From Bacillus sp. 103mf (GTDB lineage: Bacteria > Bacillota > Bacilli > Bacillales > Bacillaceae_G): a stretch of 64,000 bases of DNA. The DNA lies in the NCBI RefSeq assembly GCF_900116295.1, contig NZ_FPAF01000003.1:412415-476414 (forward strand), read 5' to 3'. The notes beneath the pieces are model-generated. The model made no database searches. It saw only the letters and a list, made by a program, of their open reading frames with translations, and was not told the origin of the DNA. Below, piece by piece: positions 47,758 through 58,000 of this stretch; position 1 is the stretch's first letter; every line of letters starts with the position of its first letter. A program made the position numbers and the translations under genes.

Positions 47758-49421
47758 TTAGGCAAAAGTATGTAGATGAATACATTGAACTTTATAGAAG
47801 TGGTAAAGTAAAGTTCAACAAAGAAAGAGAACTGTTAATTGAATATCTGGAAAAATACGTTTTAAACAGAGACGACTTGTATTTTGATGATGAAATGATT
47901 GAGAAGTGTATCCGCTTCGGTGAAAAGTGGTACTTTCCATTGCAATCATTTCAAAAATTCTTAATAGCATTCGTCTTTTTATTTTATAAGAAAAATGGTC
48001 GTGTATTTTATCGTAAATTCTTGTGGATGCTTGGCCGTGGCGGCGGTAAAAATGGTTTAATGACAGTTATTCTCCACTTTTTAATAAGTGAATTGCATGG
48101 TATTCCCGAATATAACATTTCCGTTGTTGCAAACAGTGAAGAGCAAGCAAAAACAAGCCCGGACGAAATTCATAAATGTATTAAAAGAAATGAAGTTTTA
48201 CAAAGAGCTTTTAAAACAACATTAACTCAAACCATTTCGAAATCGACTGGAAGTGTAGTGAAGTTTAGAACATCAAACGGAGATACAAAAGATGGTCTTC
48301 GAGATGGTGCTGTAATGTTCGATGAAGTCCATCAATATGAAAGCAATAAAGATGTTCGTGTCCACATCAGTGGCTTGGGAAAAAAGAAAAATCCGCGTGA
48401 GTTTTACATTGGTACAGATGGATATGTAAGAGATGGATTTTTAGATAAATTAAAAGAAAAGGCAATGAAAGTTTTAAATGGCGAAGCCCGTCCTAATGCT
48501 CTTTTCCCTTTCATCTGTAAATTAAATGACGAAAAAGAAGTCGATGATATCGATAATTGGGAAATGGCGAATCCAATGCTATCTCAACCATTAAGCGAGT
48601 ATGCTGAGGGATTACTTGAAACGATAAAGGAAGAATATGAAGACTTAGAGGATGATCCGAGCAATCGAGAAGAATTCATGACAAAGCGAATGAATCTGCC
48701 TGTTACAAATTTAGAACGGTCGGTTGCAAAATGGTCAGAGATTCTAGCTACAAATCGTCCATTTCCTGATTTATATGCCCAAGAATGTATAGGGGCGTTG
48801 GATTTTGCAAGTATTCGAGACTTTGCAGCATGCGGTCTATTATTTAGACAAAATGGGGAATACATTTTTAAAACTCATTCATTTGTTCGAAAAGAATTTG
48901 TTGATATCTATTACGGATATTCTAAAAAAGCAGGTGAGTTTAAAAAACAAAAATTTGCTCCAATAAAAGAATGGGAAGAGCAAGGTTTACTAACAGTTGT
49001 GGATGAACCGACTATTAATCCTCAACACATTGTTGATTGGTTTGTAGCAATGCGAGAACGATATGGGATTAAAAAGATTATAGCTGATAACTTCAGAATG
49101 GAAGCGATAAGACCATTATTAGTAGCAGAAGGGTTTGAAATAGAAGTTATACGAAACCCAAAAGCAATCCATAGTTTATTAGCTCCGCGTATTGAAATGG
49201 CATTTGCGAATCAACAAATTGTTTTTGATGATAATCCGTTAATGCGTTGGTATACACAAAATGTATTGGTTGTTATCAAAGCTGATGGAAATAAAATATA
49301 TGAAAAGAAAGAGCCTGTTCGTAGAAAAACAGATGGGTTTCAGTGTTTTGTTCACGCTCTTTATCGGGCGGATGAGATACAAGAAGCAACTGATTTTGTT
49401 ATAGGCAACATTAAATTCTAA
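47754..49421 (+). CDS. terL: Terminase large subunit
   Basis: A 555-residue packaging motor. The ATPase half has a variant Walker A, LGRGGGKNG near residue 98, and Walker B AVMFDEVHQYE. The nuclease half has GALDFASIRDFAACGLLF and ADNFRMEAIRPLL, the RNase H-like metal-binding acids. Full length and intact. Coupled to terS by a four-base overlap. Together with the HNH protein it would cut at cos and pump DNA into the prohead. Confidence 0.95.
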   Translation: MIRQKYVDEYIELYRSGKVKFNKERELLIEYLEKYVLNRDDLYFDDEMIEKCIRFGEKWYFPLQSFQKFLIAFVFLFYKKNGRVFYRKFLWMLGRGGGKNGLMTVILHFLISELHGIPEYNISVVANSEEQAKTSPDEIHKCIKRNEVLQRAFKTTLTQTISKSTGSVVKFRTSNGDTKDGLRDGAVMFDEVHQYESNKDVRVHISGLGKKKNPREFYIGTDGYVRDGFLDKLKEKAMKVLNGEARPNALFPFICKLNDEKEVDDIDNWEMANPMLSQPLSEYAEGLLETIKEEYEDLEDDPSNREEFMTKRMNLPVTNLERSVAKWSEILATNRPFPDLYAQECIGALDFASIRDFAACGLLFRQNGEYIFKTHSFVRKEFVDIYYGYSKKAGEFKKQKFAPIKEWEEQGLLTVVDEPTINPQHIVDWFVAMRERYGIKKIIADNFRMEAIRPLLVAEGFEIEVIRNPKAIHSLLAPRIEMAFANQQIVFDDNPLMRWYTQNVLVVIKADGNKIYEKKEPVRRKTDGFQCFVHALYRADEIQEATDFVIGNIKF

Positions 49422-49429
49422 TAAAGGGG

Positions 49430-50575
49430 GTGATAACCATTGGATGGTTAGGTTCAGTGTTTAAAAGAAATAAAGAACTAGAATTCATGTTGGATCTGGA
49501 CATATTTACTGATACAGCAAACAGGCTTCATATGAAACGTTTGGCAATTGATACATGTGTCTCATTTTTAGGAAGGACGATTAGTCAATCTGAATTTAGA
49601 GTAAGAAATGGTAAAGCATTTAAGAAGGATGAGCTTTATTATCGATTAAACGTAAGACCAAACAAGAATATGACCGCAAGTACCTTTTGGGAAAGGTTTG
49701 TTCGCAAGCTTATTTATGATAATGAGTGTTTAGTCATACAAGCAGATGATGGTGATTTACTTATTGCAGATGGATTTCAACATAATGAATATGCTGTATT
49801 TGAAGATACTTTTACTGATGTAAGGGTAAAAGATTATACGTTTAAGAGAAGCTTTAAGCAAAGTGAAGTTATTCATTTGAAGTATCGGAATGATAAATTA
49901 TCTCCACTTATTGATGGACTATTTGCAGACTATGGAGATTTATTCGGCAGGATATTAAACTCTCAAAAACGTAAAAATCAAGTTCGTGGTACGGTTGATA
50001 TGGATATGATTGGTGCCAAAACTGAGGAACAAATAGCAAAATTACAAGAGTTTATAGACAACATGTATAAGTCAATTGGTTCAAAAGATATAGCTATTGT
50101 CCCACAACAAAAAGGTATAAATTATAACGAGATATACAATGGTGTTGCGAATGGTCCAAGTGTGGAAGAAATTAATAAAGTAACAAATGGTTTCTTAAAT
50201 CAAGTAGCTATGGCAATTGGTATTCCTATAGCTTTGATATATGGAGAAATGGCTGATGTAGAAAAGCAAACGAAAAATTATATGCTTTTCACAGTACGAC
50301 CATTATTAAAAAAGCTATCTGATGAAGCGAACGTAAAATTCTTTGAAATGAGTGAATATCTTTTAGGGAGAAAAATTGAGGTTAAGGCTGTTTCCTATCA
50401 AAGTATATTTGATCTTGCGACAAGTATTGATAAGCTCATTTCTTCAAGTGCATTTACAGGAAATGAAATTCGTTCAGAAGTAGATTATGAAGAGTCAGAT
50501 GATCCAAATCTAAATATCCATCATATTACGAAGAACTATACAAAATTAAATGAATCTGAAGGGGGGGAGAAATGA
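49430..50575 (+). CDS. Portal protein (HK97 family)
   Basis: About 380 residues, HK97-type portal: FLGRTISQSEFRVRNGKAFK, YYRLNVRPNKNMTASTFWER and VANGPSVEEINKVTNGFLNQ are typical. It forms the dodecameric DNA gate. The start is unusual: the first GTG (49430) is fused to the AAAGGGGG ribosome binding site, while an ATT codon at 49439 stands at the right distance; the next GTG is at 49457. I keep the outer boundary and mark the start as uncertain. It overlaps the protease gene. Confidence 0.93.
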   Translation: MITIGWLGSVFKRNKELEFMLDLDIFTDTANRLHMKRLAIDTCVSFLGRTISQSEFRVRNGKAFKKDELYYRLNVRPNKNMTASTFWERFVRKLIYDNECLVIQADDGDLLIADGFQHNEYAVFEDTFTDVRVKDYTFKRSFKQSEVIHLKYRNDKLSPLIDGLFADYGDLFGRILNSQKRKNQVRGTVDMDMIGAKTEEQIAKLQEFIDNMYKSIGSKDIAIVPQQKGINYNEIYNGVANGPSVEEINKVTNGFLNQVAMAIGIPIALIYGEMADVEKQTKNYMLFTVRPLLKKLSDEANVKFFEMSEYLLGRKIEVKAVSYQSIFDLATSIDKLISSSAFTGNEIRSEVDYEESDDPNLNIHHITKNYTKLNESEGGEK

Positions 50576-51318
50576 TGGAACATGTGAATATGAATAAGCT
50601 TTTGAATTTAAAACGAGATATTCGTTTTGAAGCTAAAGGTGAAAATGAATACAAATTAACTGTTTATGGGTCAATTGGTGGATGGTTTAGTGAAAACAAT
50701 GCTGAATCAGTAAGAAGAAAAATTCAAGATGTTAAAGCAGAAAAAATTCACGTTCATATTAATTCTGGTGGAGGTTCCGCTTTTGATGGAGTAGCAATTT
50801 GCAATCAGTTAAAGCAGCATAGTGCAGAAATTATAGTTCATATTGATGGTTGGGCAGCTAGTGCCGCGTCTGTAATTGCAATGGCAGGTGATAAAATCAT
50901 TATGCCTAGTAATACTATGATGATGATTCATCAAGCGAGTACCTTTGAATATGGAAATGCAGATCTTTTTGAAAAAACAGCACGAGATCTACGTAAAATT
51001 GATTCAGCTTTAGCAGCATCTTATAAGAAGCGTTTTGTTGGGACAGATGAAGAATTAAAACAACTTTTAAAAGATGAAACTTGGCTAACAGCAGAGGAAG
51101 CAGTTGCCCTTGGTTTAGCTGATGAAATTGCTGATGAAATCGAGATTGATGATACGCAAGAAGATGAAGAAGAGGAAGTTGTAGAAAATTTCAAAGAAGG
51201 TTTAGTAGCTAAGTATACGAAACAACCAAATAATCAAAATCCAGAAGAGCCTATTCAAGAGCCTGTTAATACGAAACAGAATCTGAGTACGCTCTTTTTA
51301 AATTTAGGAGGAAAATAA
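50572..51318 (+). CDS. ClpP-like prohead protease
   Basis: A 248-residue S14 peptidase that matures the capsid scaffold. HINSGGGSAFDGVAI leads into the ClpP fold, the catalytic Ser is in WAASAASVIAMAG and the His in MMMIHQAS; the acidic residue follows in the DLRKIDSAL helix. An acidic tail (DDTQEDEEEEVVENF) and a Pro/Gln/Asn-rich end complete it. GGGGGGAG precedes two adjacent ATGs. Confidence 0.93.
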   Translation: MMEHVNMNKLLNLKRDIRFEAKGENEYKLTVYGSIGGWFSENNAESVRRKIQDVKAEKIHVHINSGGGSAFDGVAICNQLKQHSAEIIVHIDGWAASAASVIAMAGDKIIMPSNTMMMIHQASTFEYGNADLFEKTARDLRKIDSALAASYKKRFVGTDEELKQLLKDETWLTAEEAVALGLADEIADEIEIDDTQEDEEEEVVENFKEGLVAKYTKQPNNQNPEEPIQEPVNTKQNLSTLFLNLGGK

Positions 51319-51321
51319 AAT

Positions 51322-52476
51322 ATGGTGATTAAATTTAATAATTTTGAAGATAAGAAACTAGCTTTCGCGAAAGCAACGCAGGAAGGTACGCCAGAAGAAC
51401 AAACAGCAGCATTGAATTCTATGATTGAAGCACTTGCTACAGATGTACGAGCAGATATTTTAAATCAAGTGAATGAATCAATGGTAGATCGTTCTATTAT
51501 GCAATCTCGCGGTGCTAATGTATTAACGAGTGAAGAAATGAAGTTCTTTAATGCTGTTGTTGAAGAAGGTGGTTTTAAATCTACTGAGACTTTACCTAAA
51601 ACAACACAAGAGAGAATTTTTGATGATTTAGTTCAAGGTCATCCGTTGCTAGAGCATATCGGTTTAGAGAATTTAGGAGCCGTGACAGAATTTATTTATG
51701 GAGATCCAGAGGGTGCAGCTGTATGGGGACCGTTATTTGGTGATATTAAAGGACAATTAAATGCTACATTCCGAAAAGAATCAATTACTCAACTGAAATT
51801 AACAGCATTTATTCCATTAGCAAATGATATGTTGAAGCTTGGTCCAGTATGGGTGGAACGATATGTTCGTACTATGATTACAGAAGCAATGTCAGTAGGT
51901 TTAGAGCGTGGTTTTGTAGCTGGTACGGGTAAAAATGAACCTATTGGATTATTAAAAGACCCTAGCGGAAGTGTCACGAATGGAGTATATCCAGATAAAA
52001 AAGTTGCTGGAACTTTAACTTTCGAGCCTGGTCGTAAAACAATTAATGAATTAAAAGGTGTGGTCAAATTATTGGCTAAAAAATTAAATCCTGATGGTAA
52101 AACAGATGCAGATAGACCAAAAAATGTTGCTGGTAAAGTAGTTATGGTAACAAATCCATTCGATACTTTTGATATTCAAGCAAATGCTACAATTCAAAAT
52201 GCGGCAGGTGTATATGTAACGAGCTTACCTTTTAATCCAATCCCAACAGAATCTGTATTTGTACCTCAAGGACAAGTGGTGTTCTTTGTTAAAGGGGAAT
52301 ACATTGCAGCGATGGGTGGAACGGAGCCAATCCAAAAGTATAATGAAACACTCGCTTTAGAAGATGCAACACTTTATATCGCCAAACAATATGCTACTGG
52401 TAAACCAAAGGATAAATACACTTCACAAGTTTACACATTGAAACTTGAAGAAGTAACCCCACCAACACAAGGGTGA
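51322..52476 (+). CDS. Major capsid protein (HK97 fold)
   Basis: A 384-residue capsid protein. The N-terminal ~95 residues form a helical delta-domain likely removed by the prohead protease. The shell domain starts near FNAVVEEGGF and has LERGFVAGTGKNEPIGLLK and the C-terminal QKYNETLALEDATLYIAKQY. TAGGAGG precedes the ATG, three bases after the protease stop. Confidence 0.95.
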   Translation: MVIKFNNFEDKKLAFAKATQEGTPEEQTAALNSMIEALATDVRADILNQVNESMVDRSIMQSRGANVLTSEEMKFFNAVVEEGGFKSTETLPKTTQERIFDDLVQGHPLLEHIGLENLGAVTEFIYGDPEGAAVWGPLFGDIKGQLNATFRKESITQLKLTAFIPLANDMLKLGPVWVERYVRTMITEAMSVGLERGFVAGTGKNEPIGLLKDPSGSVTNGVYPDKKVAGTLTFEPGRKTINELKGVVKLLAKKLNPDGKTDADRPKNVAGKVVMVTNPFDTFDIQANATIQNAAGVYVTSLPFNPIPTESVFVPQGQVVFFVKGEYIAAMGGTEPIQKYNETLALEDATLYIAKQYATGKPKDKYTSQVYTLKLEEVTPPTQG

Positions 52477-52481
52477 TGTGA

Positions 52482-52775
52482 ATGGATAAGGTAATTTCGA
52501 ATGAAATATTACAGCAATTCAAAGATAGGATGCACTTAGGTGATGAGGAAGATGATAACCTAAAGCGCATCCTTTCTACGTCTAACAAGGCATTACTTAG
52601 GGTTTGTGGTGATTATGATTTAAACGCTAACGAGGAGTTCAAGGAATTAGTCTTTGAACGCTCTCGTTATGTTTATAATGATGCACTTGAGTATTTTGAT
52701 AATAACTTTTTAAGTCAAATTAATAGTCTTAGTATCGAAAAAGCATTAGAAGAAATTAAAGTGGACGGTGAATGA
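52482..52775 (+). CDS. Head-tail connector protein (gp6-like)
   Basis: A 97-residue helical protein of the Phage_connect_1/gp6 type (LLRVCGDYDLNANEEFKELV; FERSRYVYNDALEYFDNNFL), forming the ring under the portal. It lies 5 bp after the capsid gene stop. GGGTGATG precedes the ATG. Confidence 0.85.
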   Translation: MDKVISNEILQQFKDRMHLGDEEDDNLKRILSTSNKALLRVCGDYDLNANEEFKELVFERSRYVYNDALEYFDNNFLSQINSLSIEKALEEIKVDGE

Positions 52776-52776
52776 T

Positions 52777-53130
52777 ATGCGTCCTTTTCAATATAAACAG
52801 CCATTAAATACAGGAGATTTCAGAAATAAAATTATTATTGAACAGCCTGTAACAATAAAAGATGATCTCGGTCAGGTTATTGAAATAGATTGGAAAGAAT
52901 TAAAAAAAGCTTGGGCCATGATAAAAACATTAAAAGGATCAGAATATATTGCCGCTTCGTCTTCACAAGTAACACTAATTTATAGGTTCATTATCCCCTA
53001 TACTTTGGGAATTACAGAAGAGATGCGGATTAATTTAAAGGGGCGTATCTTTGACATTATTGAACCACCGATAAATGATAATGAAGAGAATAAAACATTA
53101 ACCATCATAGCTATGGAAAAGATGGGGTGA
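52777..53130 (+). CDS. Head closure / head-tail adaptor protein (SPP1 gp16-like)
   Basis: A 117-residue beta-rich protein of the head-tail joining family (FRNKIIIEQPVTIKDDLGQV; AWAMIKTLKGSEYIAASSSQ; YTLGITEEMRINLKGRIFDI). It seals the portal after packaging. The ATG at 52777 follows GGACGGTGA; an upstream in-frame ATG lies within that site. Confidence 0.88.
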   Translation: MRPFQYKQPLNTGDFRNKIIIEQPVTIKDDLGQVIEIDWKELKKAWAMIKTLKGSEYIAASSSQVTLIYRFIIPYTLGITEEMRINLKGRIFDIIEPPINDNEENKTLTIIAMEKMG

Positions 53131-53136
53131 AGTATT

Positions 53137-53499
53137 ATGGTTAGTGTTAATGACTTAGCTAATGAAATCGCTAGACAAGTAGAGCTATATACAAGAGAAG
53201 TAGAAGAAAAAGTAGAACAGGCAGCTGATGATGTAACGAAAGAATCTGTAAATAATTTAAAAACAGCAGGTGGCTTTGATGATAAATCTGGTGATTACCG
53301 CAAGGGATGGACACGTAAGAAAGTAAATGGTGTATGGGTTGTTTATAACAAAAAACATCAACTTACACATTTACTCGAGCGTGGACATGTAATTGCTGGT
53401 GGTACTGGCCGATCGCGGACATTTCCGCATATTGGACTAGAAGAACAGAAAGCCATCTCTGAATTTACAGATCGCGTTGAAAGGGCGATACGGGAATGA
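53137..53499 (+). CDS. HK97 gp10-like tail-component protein
   Basis: A 120-residue protein with a long N-terminal helix (EIARQVELYTREVEEKVEQA) and the family core GDYRKGWTRKKVNGVWVVYN followed by LTHLLERGHVIAGG. This is the gp10 neck-tail protein family. It overlaps the next gene by ATGA. Confidence 0.88.
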   Translation: MVSVNDLANEIARQVELYTREVEEKVEQAADDVTKESVNNLKTAGGFDDKSGDYRKGWTRKKVNGVWVVYNKKHQLTHLLERGHVIAGGTGRSRTFPHIGLEEQKAISEFTDRVERAIRE

Positions 53500-53813
53500 C
53501 ATTAGCAGAACTATTAAACATTTTGAAAGCTACAGGTTATCCTGTGGCTTATTCGCATTTCACAACAGCACAAATGCCACCATATATTTGTATCCTTGTG
53601 GATGGCTCATCTAATATGATGGCTGACAATAAGGTTTATCACAAAATAAATGATATCAATATTGAGCTTTACACAATTAAAAAAGACTTGATTGCAGAAA
53701 CCAAAATCGAAAACGTCTTAGATGAACATGAGATTTCTTATGATTCACCATTTGAGACATTTATTGAATCAGAGAAATTATTTCAAAAATTTTATGAAGT
53801 GAGGTTGATATAA
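53496..53813 (+). CDS. Tail terminator/completion-like protein
   Basis: A 105-residue protein at the position of the tail terminator (gpU/gp17-like): LAELLNILKATGYPVAYSHF, then IELYTIKKDLIAETKIENVL. Sequence signals are weak and the call leans on gene order between gp10-like and major tail protein genes. Coupled to its upstream neighbour by a four-base overlap. Confidence 0.7.
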   Translation: MTLAELLNILKATGYPVAYSHFTTAQMPPYICILVDGSSNMMADNKVYHKINDINIELYTIKKDLIAETKIENVLDEHEISYDSPFETFIESEKLFQKFYEVRLI

Positions 53814-54401
53814 ATGAATGAAAACAAAGTAGCTTTTGGTCTGAAAAATGTCCACTATGCACTCTGTGAAATTAAAGATGGTGTAGTTACATTCAGTACA
53901 CCGATTCGATTACCAGGTGCGGTTGAATTAACGTTTGATCCACGAGGAGATTTAATTGAATTCTACGCGGATGACATGCTTTATTATGCTGCAAGTAATA
54001 ACCAAGGTTATGATGGAACGCTATCCATTGCGACTATTCCGGAACAATTTGCAATCGATACATTAGGGGAGGAATTAGACGAAGAAGATGGTGTATTAAA
54101 CGAATTAGCTGATGCAAAAGGAAAACCATTTGCATTATTATTTGAATTTGATGGCGATGTACGAGCAACGCGCCACGTTATGTTTAACTGTTCAGCAAGT
54201 CGTCCAACACTTGCATCTAAAACGAAAACAAATTCAGCGGAGCCGAATACAAATGAACTTAAATTTGTATCAAGTCCTATTGATATTAATGGAAAACGTA
54301 TGGTTAAAACGAAAACTACAACTAAATCAAAACAAGAAATTTATGATAATTGGTACAAAAAAGTGTATACAAAAGTACCTGCATTACAAAAAGGAGCGTA
54401 A
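53814..54401 (+). CDS. Major tail protein
   Basis: A 195-residue protein of the phi13-type major tail family: VAFGLKNVHYALCEIKDGVV, LPGAVELTFDPRGDLIEFYA, and YDGTLSIATIPEQFAIDTLG. It polymerises into the tail tube. It starts with the ATG right after the previous stop. Confidence 0.9.
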   Translation: MNENKVAFGLKNVHYALCEIKDGVVTFSTPIRLPGAVELTFDPRGDLIEFYADDMLYYAASNNQGYDGTLSIATIPEQFAIDTLGEELDEEDGVLNELADAKGKPFALLFEFDGDVRATRHVMFNCSASRPTLASKTKTNSAEPNTNELKFVSSPIDINGKRMVKTKTTTKSKQEIYDNWYKKVYTKVPALQKGA

Positions 54402-54405
54402 TTAG

Positions 54406-54956
54406 ATGGAAAAAACGATTGTAGTAGATGGTAAACAAGTTCGATTAAAAAGCACAGGTGGAACTCCTAAGCGATATAAAGCGCAATTTGGAAAGGACTA
54501 CTTTTCAGAACTAATGAAATTATATCCGCTAATGAATGTAGATATGAATGATTTAGATAATATGGATTTTAGCTTATTAGATATGGATGTTTTCTATAAC
54601 TTTACTTATGTACTGGCAAAAACAGCAGATCCAACAATTCCAGATTCAATTACTTGGCTAGATACATTTGATGAGTTCCCTATCTATGAAATCATTCCAG
54701 AAATTCAAGATATGTTAATGGCTTCTATGCAATCTAAAAAAAAGATGTAAGTGATGAGCAAGGGGCTGACGGTGGTGATGGATTTACCACTGAGACGTTC
54801 CTTGCATTGTGTTATAAATGTAAGCTTACAAGTTCAGATTTAGACGAAATGACAATTGGTATGTGTCTTGATTACATTAGTGAATATATCGAGTTACAGA
54901 ATCCACAAAAAGAGAAAACAAGAAAAGCTACACAAAAAGATTACGATGCATTCTAA
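54406..54956 (+). CDS. Tail assembly chaperone gpG/gpGT with programmed -1 frameshift
   Basis: The zero-frame product (54406-54750) has 114 residues and ends QSKKKM. At 54738-54744 stands the slippery heptamer A AAA AAG within a run of eight A. A -1 shift there joins an open frame DVSDEQGADGGDGFTTETFL to KDYDAF, ending at 54954-54956 and giving a 183-residue fusion. This is the conserved gpG/gpGT arrangement of siphoviruses. The chaperones coat the tape measure protein during assembly. A hairpin at 54956-54992 follows. Confidence 0.9.
54738..54744 (+). other. Programmed -1 ribosomal frameshift site
   Basis: A AAA AAG in the zero frame, six bases before the zero-frame stop codon, with the conserved second chaperone domain open in the -1 frame. 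Confidence 0.85.
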
Positions 54957-54992
54957 AAATGACTACCTATACAACGGGTGGTCATTTTTATT
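54956..54992 (+). terminator. Hairpin between the tail chaperone and tape measure genes
   Basis: AAATGACTACC pairs with GGTGGTCATTT, followed by a T-rich stretch. It may lower downstream transcription rather than end it, since late genes continue. Confidence 0.6.
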
Positions 54993-55015
54993 TTTTATAA
55001 AAAGGTGGTGAATGT

Positions 55016-58000
55016 GTGGATAAATCAATAAAAGGGATTACGATTCAACTTGGTGCAGATACAACTAAATTGGGTAATGCACTTAAAGATGTTACAAAGC
55101 AATCTGTGGCTTTATCTCAAGAACTGAAACAAGTTGAGCGTGGATTGAAATTTAATCCTGGAAACACAGAATTACTTGCACAGAAACAGCAATTATTAGC
55201 GGAACAAGTAACAGTAACAACAGAAAAGTTAAATAAGCTGAAAGAAGCACAAACACAGATCAATCAGAAGTTTGCAGAAGGCAAGATATCACCAGAACAA
55301 TATAGGGCGTTCAACCGTGAAGTAATCGCAACAGAAAACTATCTAAAAAGCTTACAAAACTCTATGAAAGAGATGGAAGCCGAAGAAGGACGTATAGCTA
55401 CTTCCACAAGACAACTAGAAACACTATTTCAAGCCACAGGAACAAGCGTAGACAATTTTGCTAGTGTTTTAGGCGGTAGGCTTGTCAATGCTATTAAAAG
55501 TGGAACAGCATCATCTAAACAGCTTGACGATGCCATTAATAAAATTGGTGTGGAAGCATTAGGAACAAGAACTGATTTAGAAAAGATGAAACAGATTCTT
55601 GCAACTATTAATGATGGTAATTCTGTAGAGAATGTAAGAAAAGAATTATCCAAGTTATCACAAGAAGCCGAACAAACAGGTAAAAAGTTTAAAGAACTTG
55701 ATATCGATTTAGAAAATATGTTAGGTGCAGCAGTCGCTGGCGGTGGAATTGATAAAGCTATTGAAACAGCATTAGATTCATCAAAATTAAAAACGAAAAT
55801 CGATATATCTTTTGATGTACCTGAATCATCTAAGAAGTCGATTGAACAAGCCGTAAGAGGCATTGAAGCGTATGGACTTGATGGGGAAGAGGCACTTGAA
55901 GGCGTTCGTAGACAATGGGCGTTGAATAAGGATGCTTCTGACGAAACGAATGCAGCTGTGGTTAAAGGAGCGGCCACTATTGCAGAATCCTATGCTGGAA
56001 TTGATTTTAATGAGCTTATACAAGAAACAAATGAGATAGGCGCAACGTTAGGTATTACTAACGAGGAAGCTTTAGGATTAGTTAACACCTTATTAAAAAC
56101 AGGATTCCCTCCAGAGCAGCTAGACATTATCAGCGAATACGGGGACCAGATGATGCAAGCGGGGTTCACAGCCAAAGAGGTCCAAGGCATAATGTCAGCC
56201 GGGATTGATACTAAAAGTTGGAATATCGATAACCTTTTGGACGGAGTTAAAGAAGGTCGTATTAAAATGGCTGAATTTGGTGCTGGTGTAGACAAATCTA
56301 TGCAAGAGGTTTTAGATAAAACAAAGATTTCTGCAGATCAATTTGAAAAATGGGGCCAAGCCATTGCTGGCGGTGGTGAAAATGGACAAAAAGCGATGCT
56401 TGAAGCAACTAAAGCACTTGCTGGTGTTGAAGATGCAACCGTAAGGAATCAACTTGGAACGAAGATGTTCGGTACGATGTGGGAAGATCAAGGGAAGAAA
56501 ATCATTGATACTATTCTAAAGGCAGAAGGTAAACAAGTTGATTTAAAAAAGGGAGTAGAAGATCTACACAGTTCTACTTCTAAATTAGATGCTTCACCAG
56601 CTGTGAAGATGGGAAAGGCGTTTGGAGATTTAAAAATGGCTCTTGAACCAGTACTAATGGTTATTGCAAATGTAATTGGTAAATTTGCCGAATGGATATC
56701 TAAAAATCCTCAATTAGCAGCAACATTGGCAGCTATAGCAACCGTAATCGGTGTTATATCAGGGACTTTACTAGCATTAGCACCGATAATTGTCACTGTG
56801 GCCTCCGCGTTAGGAATAGGTATGGCAGCGGCAGCAGGAATTGTTGCAATTGTTCCGATCATAATTGCAGCCATAGCGGCACTAGTCATTGCTATCGTTA
56901 AAAACTGGGATTCTATTAAGCAAAAGACAATAGACATATGGAATTCAATTATCGAATTTCTTTCTAACTTGTGGAAGGGAATTGTGGATACAGCTTCAGA
57001 TATTTGGGGTAAAGTCGTAGAAGTCACGATAAATGTTTGGAATGGAATCAAGGATTTCTTTGCCAATCTTTGGGCTGGGATTGTAGAGATATTTACATCT
57101 ACAGTAAATAGTATTAGCGATTTCTTTATTCAAGCATGGACAACCATATCAGAATTCTTTATGAGCATATGGAATGGTATTGTTGAGTTCTTAACACCAA
57201 TTCTTCAAGGTATAGCTGATTTCTTTTCAATGATTTGGAACGGAATTTCAACTGTTATACAAACTGTTTGGAATTTCATTGCACAGTATCTACAGGCGAT
57301 TTGGACAGCGATTTTGTATTTTGCTACTCCTATTTTTGAAAGTGTAAAACAATTTATTGTGGATACTTGGAATACAATCAGTTCTACTACAAGTGCAGTA
57401 TGGCAAGCCATTACAGATTTCTTATCATCAGTTTGGAATGGACTTGTTGGTTTTGTTACACCAATCTTTGAATCTATAAAGAATTTCATCATATCAGCAT
57501 GGAACACAATTAGTTCAACAACAAGTGCAGTGTGGAATGAAATCATTAGTTTCCTAACTGGATTATGGAATGGGATTGTTTCTACAGCAACAAGTATTTT
57601 CGATGGAATCAAAAATGTTATTTCAACTGTGTGGAATTGGATTAGTAGTACAAGTGATAGTATATGGAATGGAATTAAATCAACACTTTCTAGTATTTGG
57701 GAAGGTATTAAATCGACAGCATCATCCATTTGGGAAGGCTTAAAAGAAGCAATTATGGGTCCTGTCCGTTGGGTTACTGGTGCGGTCGAAAGTGCATTCG
57801 AAGGAATGAAATCAATCGTACTTGGTGTATGGGACGGTGTTAAAAGTGGAATTAAGTCTGCAATAAATGGAATTATTAACATGATTAATGTATTTATTGA
57901 TGGCTTTAATACGCCAGCTAATCTATTAAATAAAATACCTGGTGTAGATGCGCCAACTATTCCACATGTTCCGATGTTGGCTACAGGTGGTCATGTTCTT

